Positions 6,708-10,286 of a stretch of DNA of 10,286 bases are shown in pieces. Made by a program: the position numbers and the translations under genes. The DNA is from Gammaproteobacteria bacterium (GTDB taxonomy: Bacteria; Gemmatimonadota; Gemmatimonadetes; Longimicrobiales; Gaopeijiaceae), in assembly GCA_024638345.1 (NCBI GenBank), contig JAHEKL010000084.1:1-10286 (forward strand), written 5' to 3'. Position 1 is the first letter of the stretch. Each line of letters starts with the position of its first letter. Below the pieces are notes generated by a model. It searched no databases. It was not told the origin of the DNA and worked only from the letters and a program-made list of their open reading frames with translations.

Positions 6708-8462
6708 CTACTCATCCAAGGCCTGAAGCGCGATCAGCGACGACCCGTGATTGCTCCCGATCCATAGCGTGACCGGAGTCGTCGAGTCGTCGACGAACAC
6801 GCGTCGGATGTTGACGGTCTCTGGCAGGAGGTACTCGATGAACTCCCCGGTCTCTGGAATGAGCCGAACCGCCCGGTCGGTATACATCGATCCGGTCCAC
6901 AAGTCGCCGTTCCTGTCCACGAACGTATCGTAGGGCTTGGTGTGGGGCGTCGGGGGCGTCCACTCCCGGAACTCGCCGCTTCGAGGGTCGAACATCCCGA
7001 TCACGTTACCGCCGAAGCCGGCGTACCAGACGCGGTCCTCGGGATCGACCTCGCCGCGGCGTGGGCGCGACCCGGGAGTCGGCGTCTCGTAGAGAGCGAT
7101 CTCCCCGGTCTTTGCATCGATCCGGCCGATGTGCTCGTTCGCAAAGTCCAAAAACCACAAGTTGTTCTGCGAATCAGGCTGAATGCCGTACAGGTTGTGA
7201 GAGTTGCGCGTCGAGTTCAGAAACGGCTCGAAGGTCTCGAATTCTCCGGTGGCCAGATCCAGACGATGGACCCCAGCGATCGAACGATTCTGGAGCCAGA
7301 CCTTTCCGTCCACGTGGGAGCTCTCGGGGGCTGCGTGGTTCACCTGGAAGATTCGGGTCCCGTGGGTCCCCTTCGGCTGCTCCAGCTCGTCGGGGACCTT
7401 CCAAACCTGAATCTCCTCCGTCTCCCGGTCGAACTTGAAGATGGATCCCTGGAACATGTTCCCACCCCAAGGATTCCCCTCCCGATCCAGCTTCAAGGCC
7501 AGGATGCCGGTCGGGTTGCCCGGTCGCGCCTCCGGGACCTCGTACTCCGTCACCTCACCCGTGCGGGGATCCAGCTTTCCCAGATACTGCTGGCCGAAAT
7601 CGACGTACCAAACCATGCCGTCCGGATCGACTTCGGCGTCATGCGGGGCCGTCGACAGCTTCGGGAGATCGTACTCCGTGATGATCGCTCGGGTGGACCG
7701 ACCTGTCGGACGGGGGAACGTCTTCAGGGCGTAGGTCCGCGCACCCGAGCTCAGATTGATGCTCGCGAGGTACTCGGCCTGTCGCCGGCGCGCCTCCTGC
7801 GCCTGTGGACTCCGGTTCGCAAAAGGGGTCCATTCGTCGGTGGGTCGCCTCTGCGGATTTCCCGGAAACGCCGAGGTTACATAGCCATCCATTCGCTCCA
7901 GAACGCTCAGCCAATCTTCCGCATCGTACGTGGAGCGCATGACTCGTTCGAGTGTGTGGCAGCGCACACAGGACTCGAACATCCGCTTCTGCGCTTCGGT
8001 CCCTGGAATGCTCTCGACCCACTCCGCATTCGTCAGCTGAGCCTCGAGATCATGAGTGGCGCCGAGCTCGATATCGACCGACGCGGTCCCGGCCCCGGCG
8101 ATGTCTGCGTGAAGCGGGCCCTCCGGATCGTAACCCACTGCCCGCACGGTGAGCGCGTGCCGTCCTTCCTCGAGTCTTCCCGCCGGGAATCCGTACCGAC
8201 CTTGGGCATCGCTGATCACGCTCACCGCGATCGTAGAACCCTCCCGCTTGGCCGTGACGACCACCCCCTCCATCGGCCCCTCTTCGGTCGAGGTGATCTG
8301 CCCGGCCAGCGCCACATTCGCCGACGCCGGAACGCCGGGGTCTCGTGCGAGGAGGAGCGTAAAGACTGCTGCGGCGAGAACCGTCAGGCCCGCCGCGACC
8401 CCGATCAAGAGTCGCTTTGTCAACATGGTGACCCCGAGGACGGAGGAGAGGATGTGGCTCAC
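6708..8462 (-). CDS. Envelope protein: carboxypeptidase-regulatory-like domain, haem-c site and Vgb/streptogramin-lyase-like beta-propeller
   Basis: A 584-residue exported protein. A hydrophobic segment at ~18-39 is a signal peptide or membrane anchor. Residues ~48-135 form a CarboxypepD_reg-like beta-sandwich (ALAGQITS..., SDAQGRYGFP, LTVRAVGYDP). A helical stretch contains one haem-c site, CVRCH (165-169), followed by about 75 residues of helices. Residues ~255-580 form a Vgb-like propeller with repeated VWYxDFGxxxxGxxDPxTGE-type blades (at ~284-304, ~436-454, ~478-498 and ~520-541). Virginiamycin B lyase itself has no haem, so the haem-propeller fusion argues for electron transfer or redox catalysis rather than antibiotic cleavage; this is inference. 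Its place directly before the PQQ dehydrogenase (25 bases) suggests a shared pathway. The GTG start at 8462 is favoured by GGGAGA with 7-base spacing; an ATG at 8426 would remove 12 residues and still leave a signal sequence. The exact biochemical role is unknown. Confidence 0.82.
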   Translation of the reverse strand: MSHILSSVLGVTMLTKRLLIGVAAGLTVLAAAVFTLLLARDPGVPASANVALAGQITSTEEGPMEGVVVTAKREGSTIAVSVISDAQGRYGFPAGRLEEGRHALTVRAVGYDPEGPLHADIAGAGTASVDIELGATHDLEAQLTNAEWVESIPGTEAQKRMFESCVRCHTLERVMRSTYDAEDWLSVLERMDGYVTSAFPGNPQRRPTDEWTPFANRSPQAQEARRRQAEYLASINLSSGARTYALKTFPRPTGRSTRAIITEYDLPKLSTAPHDAEVDPDGMVWYVDFGQQYLGKLDPRTGEVTEYEVPEARPGNPTGILALKLDREGNPWGGNMFQGSIFKFDRETEEIQVWKVPDELEQPKGTHGTRIFQVNHAAPESSHVDGKVWLQNRSIAGVHRLDLATGEFETFEPFLNSTRNSHNLYGIQPDSQNNLWFLDFANEHIGRIDAKTGEIALYETPTPGSRPRRGEVDPEDRVWYAGFGGNVIGMFDPRSGEFREWTPPTPHTKPYDTFVDRNGDLWTGSMYTDRAVRLIPETGEFIEYLLPETVNIRRVFVDDSTTPVTLWIGSNHGSSLIALQALDE

Positions 8463-8468
8463 GGACTT

Positions 8469-8474
8469 TCTCCC
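8469..8474 (-). promoter_or_regulatory. Shine-Dalgarno of the haem-propeller gene
   Basis: The minus strand reads GGGAGA then AAGTCC-type spacer and GTG at 8462. The GGAG core sits 7 bases from the start codon, which supports the GTG start over the ATG at 8426. Its first three G residues also form the end of the hairpin at 8472-8495. Confidence 0.55.
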
Positions 8475-8495
8475 GCCGGAGTATCAGTCGGCGGG
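8472..8495 (-). promoter_or_regulatory. GC-only hairpin overlapping the ribosome binding site
   Basis: The arms CCCGCCG (8489-8495, minus strand) and CGGCGGG (8472-8478) are perfect complements with a 10-base loop. The 3' arm contains the GGG of the Shine-Dalgarno of the 6708-8462 gene. No U-run follows, so it is not a standard intrinsic terminator. It lies in the 58-base gap after the stop of the 8521-9339 gene and may lower or regulate translation of the downstream gene, or protect mRNA ends in an operon. Confidence 0.5.
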
Positions 8496-8520
8496 TATGC
8501 TGGTCTGACCCAGTCTACGT

Positions 8521-9339
8521 CTACGGCTCGCTTTCCACCAACTCCGATACGACGACTTCACTACTCGACCTGAGTATGCTGTAGAGCCTCCGCGGCTCCG
8601 TCGGATCCCAGGCGATCGCCTGTCCCTCGGCCACTACCGGAATCGTCTCGACCAGTTGTAGGACGGAACCCGCCTCAGGAACGCGAAGCACGTATACCTC
8701 GGGATGGTCGTGTCCCGTTATGTAGAGCCGTCCGTCCTCTCCCCAGGCCCCTCCCGAGTTGCTGCGGTCCTCGAATCTCGAGACGACCTCCGGAGGGAAG
8801 ACGTAGCCACCCATCGATCTCCACTCGTCGTCGAAGCGAACGACCGTGGTCCAGGCCGGGTCACGACCGGGCTGGCCCCCGCGACCTTGGTAGTTCGCGA
8901 ACGCTACCCACCAACTCCCGTCCTGCCGATCGGCCCAGGTCGCCGAGCCCAGAAAGATCCCGAAGCTGTGCGACCCGATGTGCTCCATGGTCTCGACATC
9001 CCAGATCTCGATCGAGCTCACCATGGGTACGCCCGGGTAGTTCGAGTGCGTCACATAGAGGCTTCCATCCAGTACGATCCCGCTGTTGAGGTGCAGGATC
9101 GGACCATCGGGTGCGCCGATCCACTCGTCCACGAGCTCGCCGGTCCTCTTGTCGTGCTTGCCAATCGCCTGGTTCGTGATGGCATAGAAGAACCGGGCGT
9201 CGACGGCCACGCCTTGGTTGGCGTAAGGCGATGAGAACCGCCTGAGCTCCGCGAAGCGGGAGTCGAGAGTGGGAGCGGCGGCGAGGAGAAGGATCAGTGG
9301 GGCCAGCAGCCCCGCGCGTGCGATGGTTGAGTGACGCAT
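8521..9339 (-). CDS. Secreted beta-propeller protein of unknown function
   Basis: A 272-residue protein with a clear signal peptide: basic MRHSTIARAG, hydrophobic core 10-20, then an AAP region near 21-23. The mature part has propeller-like repeats: NQGVAVDARFFYAI (41-54), GKHDKRTGELVDEW (60-73), HLNSGIVLDGSLYVTHSNYPG (83-103), IEIWDVETMEHIGSHSFG (110-127), SNSGGAWGEDGRLYITGHDHPEVYVL (193-218) and an ending with GQAIAWDP (239-246). Proteins of this kind are, to my recollection, often labelled only 'cycloisomerase' or hypothetical; no catalytic motif can be assigned from sequence. The frame is open farther upstream to 9657, but that part overlaps the protease gene and is not protein-like; the ATG at 9339 is chosen because a signal peptide begins there. 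Its Shine-Dalgarno is weak (GGGAC). It sits 58 bases before the haem-propeller gene in the same direction and could share its transcript. Confidence 0.78.
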   Translation of the reverse strand: MRHSTIARAGLLAPLILLLAAAPTLDSRFAELRRFSSPYANQGVAVDARFFYAITNQAIGKHDKRTGELVDEWIGAPDGPILHLNSGIVLDGSLYVTHSNYPGVPMVSSIEIWDVETMEHIGSHSFGIFLGSATWADRQDGSWWVAFANYQGRGGQPGRDPAWTTVVRFDDEWRSMGGYVFPPEVVSRFEDRSNSGGAWGEDGRLYITGHDHPEVYVLRVPEAGSVLQLVETIPVVAEGQAIAWDPTEPRRLYSILRSSSEVVVSELVESEP

Positions 9340-9416
9340 CGTCCCGTCTCGCTCTAGAAGGAAAGCAGGATCGAAGCCTGACTGACACATGCAGCCTAAC
9401 GAAGCACGCGTGTCGC

Positions 9417-10286
9417 TCACAGGTCGGTGGGCATTGGATACCCCCGGGCCTCGATCTGGGGGCGCTGCGCTTCGATGAACTGTCGGATCAGGGTAGAGGG
9501 CACCGAGAAGGTGATTCCGTATCTGATCTCCTGGACCGGTTGCAGGTACACGGGCCCCTCGTAGGGGCGTCTCGGGTCCTGAACTCGCTCCGCCTCCTCT
9601 TCGGCGACGAGGCGGTACTCGGTGAGAGCCGCCGCGGCGCGGGCGATCCCGACCCACTCCAGACCACTCCCGTCACCTCTCACGGCCAGGATCGGAGCCC
9701 CGCTCACCCCTTCATTCCACAGCCCGTCGATCAGGAACGAGGCGTTCGGGCCCTGATTCCGATCGCCCACGATTCCGTGCGTGACCATCCGCATGCCGCC
9801 CGGATGGCCGACGACGTAGACGAGCGATCCCAGCGACAGCCGGCGCGGGTCCCCTGGGGTCAGCCTCGAGGGCGGAAGACTGACCGGCCCCACATCCTCC
9901 GGAAACGTCACCCCGATCAAGGCCAGGTCTTCCGACTCGTCGCGCGCCAGGACCTCGAACGGGTCGACGAATCGCCTGGTCACGACCGTATTCTCCTGCC
10001 GACGCTTGATCGAGATCCGCTCAATGGCACGCGCGTCCGGCTCCACGCCGGCCTCCCTGCCATCGGCCTCGAAGTATTGGACGATCGTATCGGGAAATTG
10101 AATCGCATGATGGGTGGTCAGGATCGTGAGCCGGGTCGGTCGCGAAGCGATCACCACGCCCGTGGAGGTCGTGGACTCGGCAACCGATATGGAGTCCGCC
10201 GCAAGGGAGCGGACATCCATGCCCGGAACCCGAAGCTGGCTCATTCGAGGAGCGTTTGGCTCGGCGAACACGTAGGTGTCGTATGA
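9417..10286 (-). CDS. Trypsin-like serine protease (S1/HtrA-like fold), 5' partial
   Basis: The frame stays open to the right edge (Ser-Tyr-Asp-Thr-Tyr precede a GTG at 10271), so at least 289 C-terminal residues are present and the true start lies outside; the GTG is probably an internal Val. Residues here count from that GTG. The chymotrypsin-fold triad can be read as His55 in LTTHHA, Asp115 in SEDLALI, and Ser190 in EGVSGAP, with Gly188 helping the oxyanion hole. VYVVGHPGG (151-159) followed by HGIVGD (165-170) is typical of HtrA/Deg-like and other bacterial trypsin-like proteases. No PDZ domain follows; the protein ends about 95 residues after the catalytic Ser, with SVPSTLIRQFIEA resembling the end of a protease domain. 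The localisation is probably the envelope but no signal peptide is in view. It is 77 bases upstream of the 8521-9339 gene and has the same orientation; whether it belongs to the same operon is open. Confidence 0.85.
   Translation of the reverse strand, partial: SYDTYVFAEPNAPRMSQLRVPGMDVRSLAADSISVAESTTSTGVVIASRPTRLTILTTHHAIQFPDTIVQYFEADGREAGVEPDARAIERISIKRRQENTVVTRRFVDPFEVLARDESEDLALIGVTFPEDVGPVSLPPSRLTPGDPRRLSLGSLVYVVGHPGGMRMVTHGIVGDRNQGPNASFLIDGLWNEGVSGAPILAVRGDGSGLEWVGIARAAAALTEYRLVAEEEAERVQDPRRPYEGPVYLQPVQEIRYGITFSVPSTLIRQFIEAQRPQIEARGYPMPTDL

Noticed and set aside
6683..6715. ATG at 6715 as the start of the quinohaemoprotein gene.
   Set aside because: It would overlap the previous stop by 8 bases, lacks a ribosome binding site, and adds a long basic leader; the ATG at 6682 has GAGGA in place. 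It cannot be fully excluded.
6708..8462. Annotation as virginiamycin B lyase (antibiotic resistance).
   Set aside because: Only the propeller style resembles Vgb; the added haem-c site, beta-sandwich domain and PQQ-dehydrogenase neighbour point elsewhere.
6942..8573. A 543-codon plus-strand open frame opposite the haem-propeller gene.
   Set aside because: The minus-strand protein has a signal sequence, CxxCH and propeller repeats; the plus-strand product is Arg/Pro-rich without motifs.
9340..9657. Upstream extension of the 8521-9339 gene by 106 codons.
   Set aside because: The extension overlaps the end of the protease gene, is Arg/Pro/Gly-rich, and would bury the signal peptide that starts at the ATG at 9339.
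9297..10286. A long plus-strand open frame reaching the right edge.
   Set aside because: It is antisense to the protease with its visible catalytic triad and shows no recognisable domain.

Overview
This is a GC-rich, densely coding bacterial window with seven protein genes, two of them cut by the window edges. No RNA gene, insertion sequence, CRISPR array or long repeat was seen. Three proteins carry a single c-type haem site (CxxCH) fused to a beta-propeller, and at least five carry secretion or envelope features. This points to an aerobic Gram-negative-type bacterium with a rich periplasmic oxidation chemistry. The mix resembles what is common in Gemmatimonadota, Acidobacteriota and related uncultured marine or soil lineages, but the phylum is an inference from gene content only.

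Left part, plus strand: the C-terminal part of a soluble-glucose-dehydrogenase-like PQQ sugar dehydrogenase fused to a class I cytochrome c (2-856); a full-length ABC exporter with fused permease and ATPase (948-2768); and a three-domain protein made of a phytanoyl-CoA-dioxygenase-like (PhyH) domain followed by two cupins (2761-4410). The exporter and the PhyH-bicupin gene overlap by 8 bases and are probably co-translated. They look like an oxidative-tailoring plus export pair for an unknown small molecule or peptide.

Right part, minus strand, convergent with the left part and read from 10286 down to 4472: a trypsin-like serine protease, open at the window edge (9417-10286); a secreted beta-propeller protein (8521-9339); an envelope protein with a carboxypeptidase-regulatory-like domain, a haem-c site and a Vgb/streptogramin-lyase-like propeller (6708-8462); and a cytochrome-c/PQQ quinohaemoprotein dehydrogenase (4472-6682). 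The last two are 25 bases apart and very probably one operon. A 7-bp GC-only hairpin just before the 6708-8462 gene covers part of its ribosome binding site.

A coherent reading is that the PQQ enzyme oxidises an alcohol, aldehyde or sugar in the periplasm and passes electrons through haem c. The neighbouring haem-c propeller would be an electron-transfer partner or a second oxidoreductase. The most notable points are a D-x-D pair at the predicted PQQ/metal site of the dehydrogenase, like that of lanthanide-dependent quinoproteins, the undescribed-looking Vgb-haem architecture, the PhyH-bicupin/exporter couple, and the hairpin over the start site.
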